A DNA stretch of 64,000 nt from Pseudomonas sp. CC120222-01a (GTDB taxonomy: Bacteria > Pseudomonadota > Gammaproteobacteria > Pseudomonadales > Pseudomonadaceae). Below the pieces are notes generated by a model. That model was not told where the DNA came from. It did not search any database and worked only from the letters and a program-made list of their open reading frames with translations. The stretch covers positions 124,001-188,000 of the forward strand of contig NZ_QEQQ01000003.1 in assembly GCF_003097235.1 (NCBI RefSeq), written 5' to 3'. The translations under genes and the position numbers were made by a program. Positions 24,981 to 32,704 of the stretch are shown here, piece by piece (the first letter of the stretch is position 1; every line of letters starts with the position of its first letter).

Positions 24981-27162
24981 CCTGCTTGTCCTCATATTTA
25001 AATGCCAAGTCAATACCGTCTGGCTCCATACAACCAGGCGCAAAAATAAAATAGGGTTTGATTGTTATTGTTCCCTCTGCGCGTAAGTCTTGCAGAAATT
25101 CAATGTAAGCTTTTCTCTGCAAGCCTTCAACACGGCCTACGCCAAAACGTGCCTTCACTGCGTTGTACAGGGCTACTAACCCGTCGACGTCTTGTCTGTT
25201 AGACCTGCCGGCCTCAAGTTCGATTATTTTATCTTCAATGCACTCCGCTTCCCACAGACTAATTTCTTCTGCACTAACCGACGCGTCAGTGTAGGCCTGG
25301 GTGTGTTCGGTCAAACGGTGGCCTGCCATCCAGGCGGCGCAGCTAAAACCTATGTTTTGTTCGTGCCAGTACATCATCAATATAAAAAATTTTCGAAACT
25401 CATGTGGCCCCGGGTAGAAACGACGCCCATGCTCGTCTATGGGTGAGTCTATATAATCGTGAAAAAGCCCCGTGTACAAACTAAGTTTAATTTTTAATGC
25501 GGATCTGTAGCTTTTTTTGAAAGTCCCCATAGACGGGATATAGAATAAATCATCGGTGGCGTGTGGCGAGGTGTCCTCAAATAGTTCGGCAAGATTCATT
25601 CCAAGATATTGAAGTTGGGATATAGCTTTGAGAGTAAGCTTCGGTATGGGGCGCGCAAATTCCATATTTATCCCTTCAAGTCCAGTTTTGCCAACTGTTG
25701 ACTCCATCCATGCCCCTCCTAACAACGTGTCGTACATCGCGCAATCTCGGCGCAAGCTAATGAGTTCGCTAATTCTAAGAGGTTTTAGCATGCAAATAAT
25801 ATTGCTTTGAGCGCATATCAGTAGTCCTAAGGCCTGGTTTAGGGTTAAATTTTCAGGGTCTAAATCCTGCAAGTTTTTCTTTGCGCATCGTATTTTAAGT
25901 GCGTCGCCAATGTTGTTGCTCGGCAGTCCAGGGCACTCTAAGGTCATGTATTTTTCAAGTATTTTTGGTAGCTCTAAGTTGGCTAAATGCATCCGGGTTG
26001 CTAGCCTTTTATTAGGGTTTTCGTTGTGCAGGTGTCTTATGTATTCAAGGCAGCAGTCAATTAAAGCGTCGCCATAAACTATTACGAATTCAGTCGACTT
26101 TCTAAGGATTTTCAAACCGAATCGCAATGGGATGAGCTGCTTGTGTTGCGATGAATTTATATATTGGCTCGCCAACAATCTTAGCTCTTGAGGATTGTAG
26201 TTGATATTTGGGATGGTTGTTGATGGGTGATGCTTTCCCTTAAAAAAATTATTTAAATTGTAGATGATTTTCGTTAGAGTTGCTTCTGTAAGTGGGTGGC
26301 TAGGTTCGTGGTCTAACAGTCTTGTGGTTGTCCTGGGGTGCTGCGTTGTGCGCAAATAATCATTGATGGTTTTTTCACTGGTTGTTTCATTGTTAAATTG
26401 CGCAAGAAACACTACTAGCTTTGAGTGTTTTGGGTTGATTCCGGGCTTTCCTATAATGTGTTTAATATAATTTGTGGGGATTCTCTCGGGGCTTTTTCCC
26501 CTTGTATCCGTTTGGTATTTGATAAAACCACGATCACTAAATAGCGCGTCCAGAATTTTGGAGCGCACATTTTCTGGGAGATTGAACGCTCGTTTGTGCA
26601 ACGCATCTGGCGCCTTTTGTCCAAGTGCTTTAATGTGAAGTTTGTCCAAAGTCCTAGGTATAATTTCAAGGGCGTTTTCCCATCCGCCTTGAGCAAGTTT
26701 GGTTACTAAGTGCTTCAAAGCGTCTTCGTTCAGGAGATTGAACCCAAATTTATCAGGCATGAATCGTTCTTTGTCTAGATACATGTATGAAGCTAAGTTA
26801 AAAATTGGTTGGATGTGATCACCCCAGGCGGCGGGCCCAGGGTAAATTCCAAAAGAGCCTGACCTGATATAAAAAAGGGTTTTTTGAATCGCGTGTAACA
26901 TTATGGTGTTTTGTGAATCTGTAAGTAGAGAATCATCGGGAAGCCGTACATTAAAATTAACATTCTTTGTGTGCTTCCAACCTTCTTCAGTTAGGACATG
27001 TTTATCGCCATTAGATGTTTTCCAGGCGTCAGACCCAATATTACCTTCAAGAAGCCAACTCGCAGTAAAGTCGTCTGGTTCTCGATTCAGCCTTTCATTA
27101 TTTATGGCGATGACACGTTCAAGGTCAGTGATAGAATATTGTCTTTTTTCATAGCGTGGCAT
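24967..27162 (-). CDS. GInt tyrosine recombinase, second gene of the gin operon
   Basis: A 731-residue protein, much longer than a typical integrase. The C-terminal half carries the catalytic boxes: LKPLRISELISLRRD (Arg, about residue 468), HEFRKFFILMMYW (His-x-x-Arg, about 595) and GHRLTEHTQAYTD (His and Tyr, about 623-634). The N-terminal 400 residues are unassigned and probably bind DNA. GAGGAAA lies seven bases before the ATG. It starts 69 bp after the stop of the first gin gene. AT-rich codon use sets it apart from the core genes. All expected catalytic residues are present. Confidence 0.82.
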   Translation of the reverse strand: MPRYEKRQYSITDLERVIAINNERLNREPDDFTASWLLEGNIGSDAWKTSNGDKHVLTEEGWKHTKNVNFNVRLPDDSLLTDSQNTIMLHAIQKTLFYIRSGSFGIYPGPAAWGDHIQPIFNLASYMYLDKERFMPDKFGFNLLNEDALKHLVTKLAQGGWENALEIIPRTLDKLHIKALGQKAPDALHKRAFNLPENVRSKILDALFSDRGFIKYQTDTRGKSPERIPTNYIKHIIGKPGINPKHSKLVVFLAQFNNETTSEKTINDYLRTTQHPRTTTRLLDHEPSHPLTEATLTKIIYNLNNFFKGKHHPSTTIPNINYNPQELRLLASQYINSSQHKQLIPLRFGLKILRKSTEFVIVYGDALIDCCLEYIRHLHNENPNKRLATRMHLANLELPKILEKYMTLECPGLPSNNIGDALKIRCAKKNLQDLDPENLTLNQALGLLICAQSNIICMLKPLRISELISLRRDCAMYDTLLGGAWMESTVGKTGLEGINMEFARPIPKLTLKAISQLQYLGMNLAELFEDTSPHATDDLFYIPSMGTFKKSYRSALKIKLSLYTGLFHDYIDSPIDEHGRRFYPGPHEFRKFFILMMYWHEQNIGFSCAAWMAGHRLTEHTQAYTDASVSAEEISLWEAECIEDKIIELEAGRSNRQDVDGLVALYNAVKARFGVGRVEGLQRKAYIEFLQDLRAEGTITIKPYFIFAPGCMEPDGIDLAFKYEDKQDEQF

Positions 27163-27231
27163 AGTGAATTTCCTCGCTTTGTATTTCGAAAGATGTAAGT
27201 TCTAAAGGAGAATCATTATGTTCTCAGGAAT

Positions 27232-29352
27232 CTACGGGGAAAGCTTGGGGTGCGTTGCGTCTAACTTCCATTTTGTTAGAAGCTCCGAGGACTGCTGCCA
27301 CGCAATTGTTAATTCTTTAAATGAATTTCCCTGAAGGTTAGAGCGAATTGCTTGGGCTGCAGCAGTGGTGGCAGGGAGTTCTACTGCAGCCTGCATCATT
27401 CGGGCTAGGAGATTGAGGTCATTCAATGGAATAGCCAGCGAATTTGTTTCGCTTTGCGTTACTTCTGAGGCGGTTTCCTCTTTTTTCTCAGTAATGTCGA
27501 GAAATAATCTTAGTGCCGCCAAACTCACAGAAGATAGATTCAGGCAAAGAAATTTAGCTTTTAGGTGCTCAAATGGTTCAAATTCATCAGGGAACTCATT
27601 CCTGAAAGACTTTTCCATTGCATTGGTGAACTGATCTCTTCCATGGGGACGAAAAAGCACTGAGTCCATGAACGCTTTTAAGTCTTCAATTGTGTTAAAG
27701 TCAGATGCAGCCAAGAGCCAAGGGCAATCGATATTGGCAAGCACGATCATTTTCTGCTGGAATGCACGAGCTGTTCGCTCATACTGACGTCTGAGGATCC
27801 ATGGTGGTATATAGCTTTTCAGCACGGTTTTTGCTGAGTTACCCATTTTTTTTGCCATCATGCGTACTGAGCCCGTGCGAAACCATTCGAGAATTCCCTG
27901 GGTATTTCTTACCGCAGATAAAGAAAAGTTTTGCACGTTAACGCCAGCGGCAGTTAAGCGATCACTTAATGTGTCCCAGAGAGAGTATTTTCTATCACAA
28001 AACTCATGAGAAATTCCAACTGTTTCATTAATGCCTTTATTTGTGATTTCAATGAAAAGTGAGTGTAGTGCAGGATGCTGAGCTTTTTGAAGCTTTTCTC
28101 GCACTATGGAAGATTGTTCGAGTATTTCATTTATAATGCGGCTGGAGCGAGTTGATAGGTTGGAGCTTTTACGTGATTTAGACCGTGGTTTTTCGACGCT
28201 AAATGTCGTTGGGACATGTTCAGATCCTATGATCAGATAGCGCTTGCCATTTTTATTGGTCAGTTTTGATTGAGTCAGCGACATAGGGTTGAACTTAGGA
28301 TTGTCGGTTATCAGTACAATCATGGCAGCGGCATAGTCTGTTGCGTTAGGAATTCCTAGTATTTCGCACAAAGCTTTCGACATTCTCTTGTTATCATATA
28401 GTTCGCAGTCGGCGAAGCGTATGATTTCTTTTGTAACCTGCACTTGTAGATAAGTGTTGAAAGCAAATCTAGGTGTTGAGTTTGCTAGCGTTTTCCAAGT
28501 GATCTGTTGGACGTCGTCATGGTTGATGATCATGTACTTCATTATTGCTAAAATATTGATCAGACCTTTCTTAGTCATTGGGTTGATTTCAGACGTGAAG
28601 CGATCAATAGTTTTGTTATCTAAGCTGCGAAGAAGTTCTGCTGCTCGATGAGGAGGCACTGAGTCAATCTTATTTCTAAGTGCTCGATATTTAATTATTT
28701 TTGAGTTCCAGTGCTCTTCAGCAATAGTGACGGTTTCGTGCGCAAGGTGTTTCAATTTTTCGTGGATATGATCTAAAAAATCATCAGTAGAATCAACATA
28801 GCTAGGTGTGCCAAGGTAAATATCTGGCCAGGTATCTGATGCAGATAAAGGAGCAGGGAGGGGGATAATTGATTCGCCAAGAACACCTAGTTGAGAAGCA
28901 TCATCTAGCAGCCTACCCCGTGGTAGAATAGCTGGCGGCATCATGACGGTCGGCATTAACTTATCAGCCATAAGCTGGCGCAATAAGCTTTTGCAACACT
29001 CCCACATGTTTTTTCGACTTTCCGTATTGCATCCGTTGTGAATGTCGCCAATCAAAATGCATTTCTGACTGTCGGCAATAAATAGCTTGGTTTCTTCTAC
29101 TGTTTTCGGTAGTGCGCGCCCAGAGCGATCAAGGTACGAAAAAAGCGTCCGTACTCCGGAAAACATCGTCGTACCTGATATAAAAGTATTCCCGTTAATT
29201 GATCGTATAAAAGAATGTCCAATGCGAGTTGCATCAGATATAGATAAATGGCTTGGCATTTTAGCCTTGATAGAACTGCCACCTGATCGCATCAATACAT
29301 TTGGACGAAAGATAGTTAAGTAGCCGTTAGTCACTATCACTGTTGCTTTCAT
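27232..29352 (-). CDS. GInt recombinase-like protein, first gene of the gin operon
   Basis: A 706-residue protein, first in the operon and next to the island junction. It has an integrase-like region at about residues 490-530: LSAVRNTQGILEWFRTG followed by AKKMGNSAKTVLKSYIP. This matches the R-box and LGHSSxxTTxxY box of tyrosine recombinases, but the usual His of GHS is Asn here and I see no clear box I. It may be catalytically weak, with the other two recombinases doing the chemistry. GAGG lies nine bases before the ATG. In GInt islands the operon begins at the border, as here; it starts 125 bp from the broken pncA-like frame. Confidence 0.78.
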   Translation of the reverse strand: MKATVIVTNGYLTIFRPNVLMRSGGSSIKAKMPSHLSISDATRIGHSFIRSINGNTFISGTTMFSGVRTLFSYLDRSGRALPKTVEETKLFIADSQKCILIGDIHNGCNTESRKNMWECCKSLLRQLMADKLMPTVMMPPAILPRGRLLDDASQLGVLGESIIPLPAPLSASDTWPDIYLGTPSYVDSTDDFLDHIHEKLKHLAHETVTIAEEHWNSKIIKYRALRNKIDSVPPHRAAELLRSLDNKTIDRFTSEINPMTKKGLINILAIMKYMIINHDDVQQITWKTLANSTPRFAFNTYLQVQVTKEIIRFADCELYDNKRMSKALCEILGIPNATDYAAAMIVLITDNPKFNPMSLTQSKLTNKNGKRYLIIGSEHVPTTFSVEKPRSKSRKSSNLSTRSSRIINEILEQSSIVREKLQKAQHPALHSLFIEITNKGINETVGISHEFCDRKYSLWDTLSDRLTAAGVNVQNFSLSAVRNTQGILEWFRTGSVRMMAKKMGNSAKTVLKSYIPPWILRRQYERTARAFQQKMIVLANIDCPWLLAASDFNTIEDLKAFMDSVLFRPHGRDQFTNAMEKSFRNEFPDEFEPFEHLKAKFLCLNLSSVSLAALRLFLDITEKKEETASEVTQSETNSLAIPLNDLNLLARMMQAAVELPATTAAAQAIRSNLQGNSFKELTIAWQQSSELLTKWKLDATHPKLSP

Positions 29353-29402
29353 CAGCCATTACCTCATCAAAGGGAAAGGTAATGAAAGGCTAGGCTGAGA
29401 AT

Positions 29403-29485
29403 CTTAGGTGTCAAGTTTGTGGTGTCAGGATCTCTACAAGGTACTGTATTATAAGTGTTTTAATGCAATCTTATGCTTAGGTGTC
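29403..29485. repeat. direct repeats near the island junction
   Basis: CTTAGGTGTC occurs at 29403-29412 and again at 29476-29485, 73 bp apart; shorter GGTGTC/GGTGTT matches lie at 29421-29426 and near 29494. The region is AT-rich. These repeats lie exactly where recombinase binding sites are expected, between the first gin gene and the junction. Confidence 0.55.
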
Positions 29486-29533
29486 TGCAAAAAAGGTGTT
29501 CTGCGCGTCGACATCGAAACTGGCGATCTTCAT
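29477..29533 (-). pseudogene. pncA: nicotinamidase-like gene, 5' fragment cut by the island
   Basis: From ATG at 29533 the frame reads MKIASFDVDAQNTF, the start of a Pseudomonas cysteine hydrolase of the nicotinamidase/isochorismatase family (with the conserved Asp of FDVD, a catalytic-triad residue), and then ends after four unrelated codons. A strong Shine-Dalgarno (GAGGAGA) precedes the ATG. The neighbour nrtR and the operator between them fit a nicotinamidase, since NrtR controls NAD-synthesis genes in many bacteria. The rest of the gene should lie beyond the far end of the island. The identity comes from a short N-terminus plus context, so it is good but not certain. Confidence 0.72.
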
Positions 29534-29561
29534 GGCGGGTCTCCTCGCTGGAATGGCTATA

Positions 29562-29580
29562 TAATTCACCTGGTGTATTA
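29562..29580. promoter_or_regulatory. NrtR-type operator (19-bp inverted repeat)
   Basis: TAAT-N-CACC-N-GGTG-N-ATTA is a perfect 19-bp inverted repeat. On the minus strand it lies between TTGACA (a perfect -35, 29584-29589) and an AATTAT/TATATA -10, upstream of the pncA-like ATG. A repressor there would block that promoter. The divergent neighbour is nrtR, the obvious candidate regulator. Confidence 0.7.
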
Positions 29581-29670
29581 AGTGTGTCAAGTGACAACTT
29601 TTACGGGCCTGCGGGTTGCCATACTTAGAAGCTCTGGTGGATTATTGCGCTGATGAACAAGGAGTCCCCG

Positions 29671-30375
29671 GTGAGTACAGTCGAAGTTCTGGCCAGTGTC
29701 GATATCGTCGCCCTGCGCCTGGCCCCTGATGCCCAGCATCTGCAAGTGTTGTTGCACCGTCGTGAGCGCGAGCCGCATGTTGGCCAGTGGGCCTTGCCCG
29801 GCGTAATCGTCAATGGCCGAACCCCGGACACCAGCCTGGAGGGCGCTGCCGAACGCGCCCTGGGCGAGAAAGCCCTGGTGCAGCCGCGCCACCTCGAACA
29901 GGTGGGTACCGAAGGCAATGCCTTCCGTGACCCGCGGGGTTGGTCGTTGAGTACCTACTACCTGGCGTTGCTTGACCCGCAGCAGCAGGTTGAGGGTGAG
30001 CAGCTGGCGTTTTTTGACCTGGACAGCGTGATTGACCGCAAGGTGTTGCTGCCGTTCGACCATAACCTGCTGGTAGAGCGTGCGCGCGAGCGCTTGGCTT
30101 CGAAGACTGTGTACAGCAGCCTGCCGCTGCACCTGCTGGCGCAGAAGTTCACCGTGCTCGATGTGCTGGGGGCGGTGCAGGCGTGCCTGGGGCAGGCGGT
30201 GAACGGCACCTCGCTGCGCAAACGCCTGGAGCGCTTGCGCGAGCTGGGTTGGGTGAGGGATACCGGGGAGAAGAACCAGCCCAGGCTGGGCCGGCCGCAG
30301 CAGTTGTATCAGTACACGCCACAGGGGGAGCGGGTGTTCATGTTCGACCGGAGCCTTTTACCCGAAGGCGCCTGA
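29671..30375 (+). CDS. nrtR: NrtR-family transcriptional regulator (NUDIX + winged helix)
   Basis: A 234-residue protein with an N-terminal NUDIX-like domain (about 5-145; VDIVALRLAPD, VGQWALPGVIV, then a degenerate NUDIX helix LEGAAERALGEKA) and a C-terminal winged helix (about 150-230; FTVLDVLGAVQACLG, SLRKRLERLRELGWV, GRPQQLYQYT). This is the layout of NrtR, which senses ADP-ribose and represses NAD-synthesis genes. The NUDIX catalytic helix lacks the full GX5EX7REUXEEXGU signature, as expected of a sensor. GTG at 29671 is preferred because AGGAG lies six bases before it; ATG 29653 is possible. It is divergent from the interrupted nicotinamidase gene, and a REP pair follows. Confidence 0.82.
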   Translation: MSTVEVLASVDIVALRLAPDAQHLQVLLHRREREPHVGQWALPGVIVNGRTPDTSLEGAAERALGEKALVQPRHLEQVGTEGNAFRDPRGWSLSTYYLALLDPQQQVEGEQLAFFDLDSVIDRKVLLPFDHNLLVERARERLASKTVYSSLPLHLLAQKFTVLDVLGAVQACLGQAVNGTSLRKRLERLRELGWVRDTGEKNQPRLGRPQQLYQYTPQGERVFMFDRSLLPEGA

Positions 30376-30403
30376 GCGACATTTTATTTGTGGGCGCGGT
30401 CTT

Positions 30404-30520
30404 TGTGGGAGCGGCCTTGCGTCGCGAAAGGGCCGCGCAGCGGCCCCAGCAATTCGTGATTTTGCGCTGGAATCCTGGGGCCGCTATGCGGCCCTTTCGC
30501 GACGCAAGGCCGCTCCCACA
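30404..30520. repeat. inverted REP pair 1
   Basis: Two inverted copies of the P. putida-type sequence GGAGCGGCCTTGCGTCGCG plus GGGCCGC arms, between convergent genes nrtR and the EamA gene. Likely also a transcription terminator. Confidence 0.85.
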
Positions 30521-30540
30521 TTAGGTCGCGTTCAAGCAGG

Positions 30541-31470
30541 TCAATGCGCGCAGCGGCTGGTATCGCCTTGCTCGGCCGGGGCCTTGCGCGCCGCTGCCAG
30601 AATGGTCGCCAGTACGATCAGCGCAGCACCGGCCGCCATGCGCAGGCTCGGCTGGTCACCAAACAGCCACCAGGCACCGAGGATCGCGTACACCGGCTCC
30701 AGCGCGATGATCATGCCGGCAGTCCGCGCCTCAAGCCCTTCCAGGCTCTTGACGAACAGGAACTGCGACAGCCCGGTGCAGAACACCCCCAGCAGCGCCA
30801 GGTTGACCCAGTCATTGCTGCCCAGGCTGGTGTTGCCCAGGTGGCTGAAGGCGAACGGCGCCACCAGTGCAGCCACCACCACGTTCTGCCAGAACGCTAC
30901 CTGCATGGCATTCATGCTCGAGCCGTTGCGGCGGTTGGCCACGGTCAGCAGGGCGAACGCCAGGCCCGAGCCCAGGCCCCAGAGCAGGCCGACGGTGCCT
31001 TTGTCGAGCAAATCGAAGGTTGGTACCACCAGCACCAGGCCCGCCGTCACCATCAACAGCAGCAAGCCTTGCACGGCACCGATGCGCTGGCCGAACACGC
31101 CGCGCTCGATCATGGCGATGAAGGCCGGGAAACTGGCAAAACCCAGGGTGGCCACGGCCACGCCGCCCACTTTGACGGCGATGAAGAAGGTCACCCAGTG
31201 AGTCGCCAGCAAGGCGCCGGTCAGGCCCAGTACCGGCAGGTTGCGCAGGGTCAGCGCGTCGAGCAGGCGGGTGCCCTTGAGCCCGGCGACGAAGCCCAGG
31301 GCGATGAAGGCGAAGGTGGCGCGGCCGAAGGTGATGATGCTGGCGTCGGCGTCGATCAGGTGACCGAGGATACCGGTCAGGCCGAACAGCACAGCGGCGA
31401 TGTGGGCAACGCACAGGGCGTTACGGTGGCCGGTGGCAGCACCGGCTACGGGGATTGAAGTCGCGATCAT
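30541..31470 (-). CDS. EamA/DMT-family transporter
   Basis: A 309-residue inner-membrane protein with ten hydrophobic segments in two repeats of five, the EamA/DMT pattern (for example AAVLFGLTGILGHL, GALLATHWVTFFIAVKVGG, ending GAWWLFGDQPSLRMAAGAALIVLATILAA). Such proteins export or import small metabolites and amino acids. ATG 31470 is chosen (MIATSIPVAGAATGHRN); a longer frame reaches 31638 but its extra residues are not membrane-like. Convergent with nrtR. The substrate cannot be told from sequence. Confidence 0.8.
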   Translation of the reverse strand: MIATSIPVAGAATGHRNALCVAHIAAVLFGLTGILGHLIDADASIITFGRATFAFIALGFVAGLKGTRLLDALTLRNLPVLGLTGALLATHWVTFFIAVKVGGVAVATLGFASFPAFIAMIERGVFGQRIGAVQGLLLLMVTAGLVLVVPTFDLLDKGTVGLLWGLGSGLAFALLTVANRRNGSSMNAMQVAFWQNVVVAALVAPFAFSHLGNTSLGSNDWVNLALLGVFCTGLSQFLFVKSLEGLEARTAGMIIALEPVYAILGAWWLFGDQPSLRMAAGAALIVLATILAAARKAPAEQGDTSRCAH

Positions 31471-31637
31471 GGCAGTCAAGTCTTCACAATGTGGCGCGCG
31501 CAAACACTCCCGATTGGCGCGGCGCGGGTCTCTAATACTGGGAGTTTTATCGTTATGAGCCCGGACGAACTGCCCGGTGCAAAAAGGCGCCACAGCGTTG
31601 GAATTGTGAAGCGAGGCTGTTTTACTCGCGAATACCA

Positions 31638-31671
31638 CATCGATCAGCCCACGGCGCGGGGCTGGTCGATG
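31638..31671. terminator. hairpin, possible terminator
   Basis: Thirteen-base arms (CATCGATCAGCCC and GGGCTGGTCGATG, one G-T pair) around a short loop, followed on the plus strand by TGTGTATTATTTTTG. It lies between the XRE-cupin gene and the EamA gene, both on the minus strand, so the direction of any termination is unclear. Confidence 0.4.
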
Positions 31672-31765
31672 TGTGTATTATTTTTGTAGACACGGTTTGG
31701 AAGCCGATTGCGGGCGACGTGTGCTTGTCTGATCGCGACATCGGCTGTTGCCTTGCAGCGCCTTC

Positions 31766-32359
31766 TTATTCCTCACCGTAATTCATGATCGACAGCAGGC
31801 GAATCGGCACCTGCACCAGCTGCTCAGGGCCGTGCGGGGTTTCGCCATCGAAGGTCAGGCTGTCGCCGGCCTGCATGTGGTAGAGCTGGTTGCCGTGGCG
31901 GTAGACCAGTTCCCCCTCCAGCAAATGCAGGAACTCGGTACCGGGGTGGGCGAAGGTCGGGAACTCTTCGCTGGCGTCGTCCATGGTCACCATGTACGCC
32001 TCGAAGTTCTTCTTTGGGCCCCTGGCGTGATTGAGCAAATGGTAGGTATGGCCCTTCTCGGTGCCGCGTCGCACCACCTCCAGCCCTTCACCGGCCTTGA
32101 CCAGCAGGGCATTGCCGTCGGGCTGGTCGTATTGGCTGAACAGCTTGGCCATCGGCATGCCCAGCACATCGCACAGGCGGCTCAGGGTATCGAGGCTGGT
32201 GGACACCTGGGCGTTCTCGATCTTGCTGAGCATGCCCTGGCTGATGCCGGCGATGCGCGCCACATCGGCGAGCTTTAGCGATTGGGCCTGGCGCTGGCGC
32301 TTGATCTGCAGGCCCAGGTACTGCTCCAGGCGAAGGCGCGGTTGGGTGTCGGTTGGCAT
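31766..32359 (-). CDS. XRE-family regulator with C-terminal cupin
   Basis: A 197-residue regulator: helix-turn-helix at about 15-70 (LKLADVARIAGISQGMLSKIENAQVSTSLDTLSRL) and a cupin sensing domain at about 105-195 (HPGTEFLHLLEGELVYRHGNQLYHMQAGDSLTFDGETPHG). The layout matches PuuR-type regulators, which sense small metabolites. It is divergent from the glnT-glxBCD-amt operon, with a REP pair and a sigma-54 promoter in between, so it probably controls that operon. No operator was identified. Confidence 0.85.
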   Translation of the reverse strand: MPTDTQPRLRLEQYLGLQIKRQRQAQSLKLADVARIAGISQGMLSKIENAQVSTSLDTLSRLCDVLGMPMAKLFSQYDQPDGNALLVKAGEGLEVVRRGTEKGHTYHLLNHARGPKKNFEAYMVTMDDASEEFPTFAHPGTEFLHLLEGELVYRHGNQLYHMQAGDSLTFDGETPHGPEQLVQVPIRLLSIMNYGEE

Positions 32360-32510
32360 CGAATGTCCTGCACGGTTTCAGTTCAAGAATAAAGATTTCG
32401 CACTGGGAAAGTGCGAAATGCAGCTGCGTTGGCTGCTTCTTTCCTCAGATGAAAACAAGTTTCCCATAAATAGAGCATAAAAACCTGCATGGGTTTTGTG
32501 CAGCCTGCGC

Positions 32511-32588
32511 GGGCCTCTTCGCGGCTAAAGCCGCTCCTACAGGGCTTTGCACGGTCTCTGTAGGAGCGGCTTTAGCCGCGAAGAGGCC
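32511..32588. repeat. inverted REP pair 2
   Basis: GGCCTCTTCGCGGCTAAAGC and its inverse copy with GTAGGAGCGGCTTTAGCCGC, facing each other in the divergent region between the XRE-cupin gene and glnT. Confidence 0.85.
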
Positions 32589-32623
32589 TGCACAGGCGCC
32601 ACATGACCCAGGTTGATCCGAAG

Positions 32624-32640
32624 TTGGCAAGCACGTTGCA
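32624..32640 (+). promoter_or_regulatory. sigma-54 promoter of the glnT operon
   Basis: TTGGCAAG-CACG-TTGCA, with GG (32626-32627) and GC (32638-32639) ten bases apart, matches the -24/-12 consensus TGGCACG-N4-TTGCA with one mismatch in the -24 half. It lies 64 bp before the glnT ATG, implying a start near 32,651. An activator such as NtrC would be needed; its site was not found. Confidence 0.75.
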
Positions 32641-32704
32641 TTCCTGTGAGGAAAGTAAGTTTCTCATGCGGAATTAGTGCCCCTCACCCAGGAGTGATCA
32701 ACCC

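Larger units (their letters stand above)
1..29490. mobile_element. GInt-type genomic island (right end; left end outside window)
   Basis: Everything left of the broken pncA-like gene is foreign cargo. Visible support: AT-richer sequence, no REP elements (ten pairs lie in the remaining 34.5 kb), three decayed genes, conflict and anti-phage genes, and at the inner edge of the junction a four-gene operon encoding three tyrosine-recombinase-like proteins and one small protein. GInt islands are known to consist of a ginABCD operon at one end, variable cargo, and a short AT-rich far end. The junction is placed near 29,490, where the nicotinamidase-like reading frame stops matching its expected sequence. 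The far end and the rest of the disrupted gene are not in the window, so the island is larger than 29 kb, or several islands are stacked. Exact core sites were not defined. Confidence 0.75.

Noticed and set aside
29477..29533. The short frame as a real 18-residue leader peptide
   Set aside because: Its first 14 residues match a nicotinamidase-type N-terminus with that gene's regulator next door, so truncation by the island is the simpler reading.
30544..31458. Long plus-strand frame opposite the EamA gene
   Set aside because: Low-complexity His/Gln/Ala/Gly-rich product typical of the shadow frame of a GC-rich gene; the minus-strand product has clear membrane helices.
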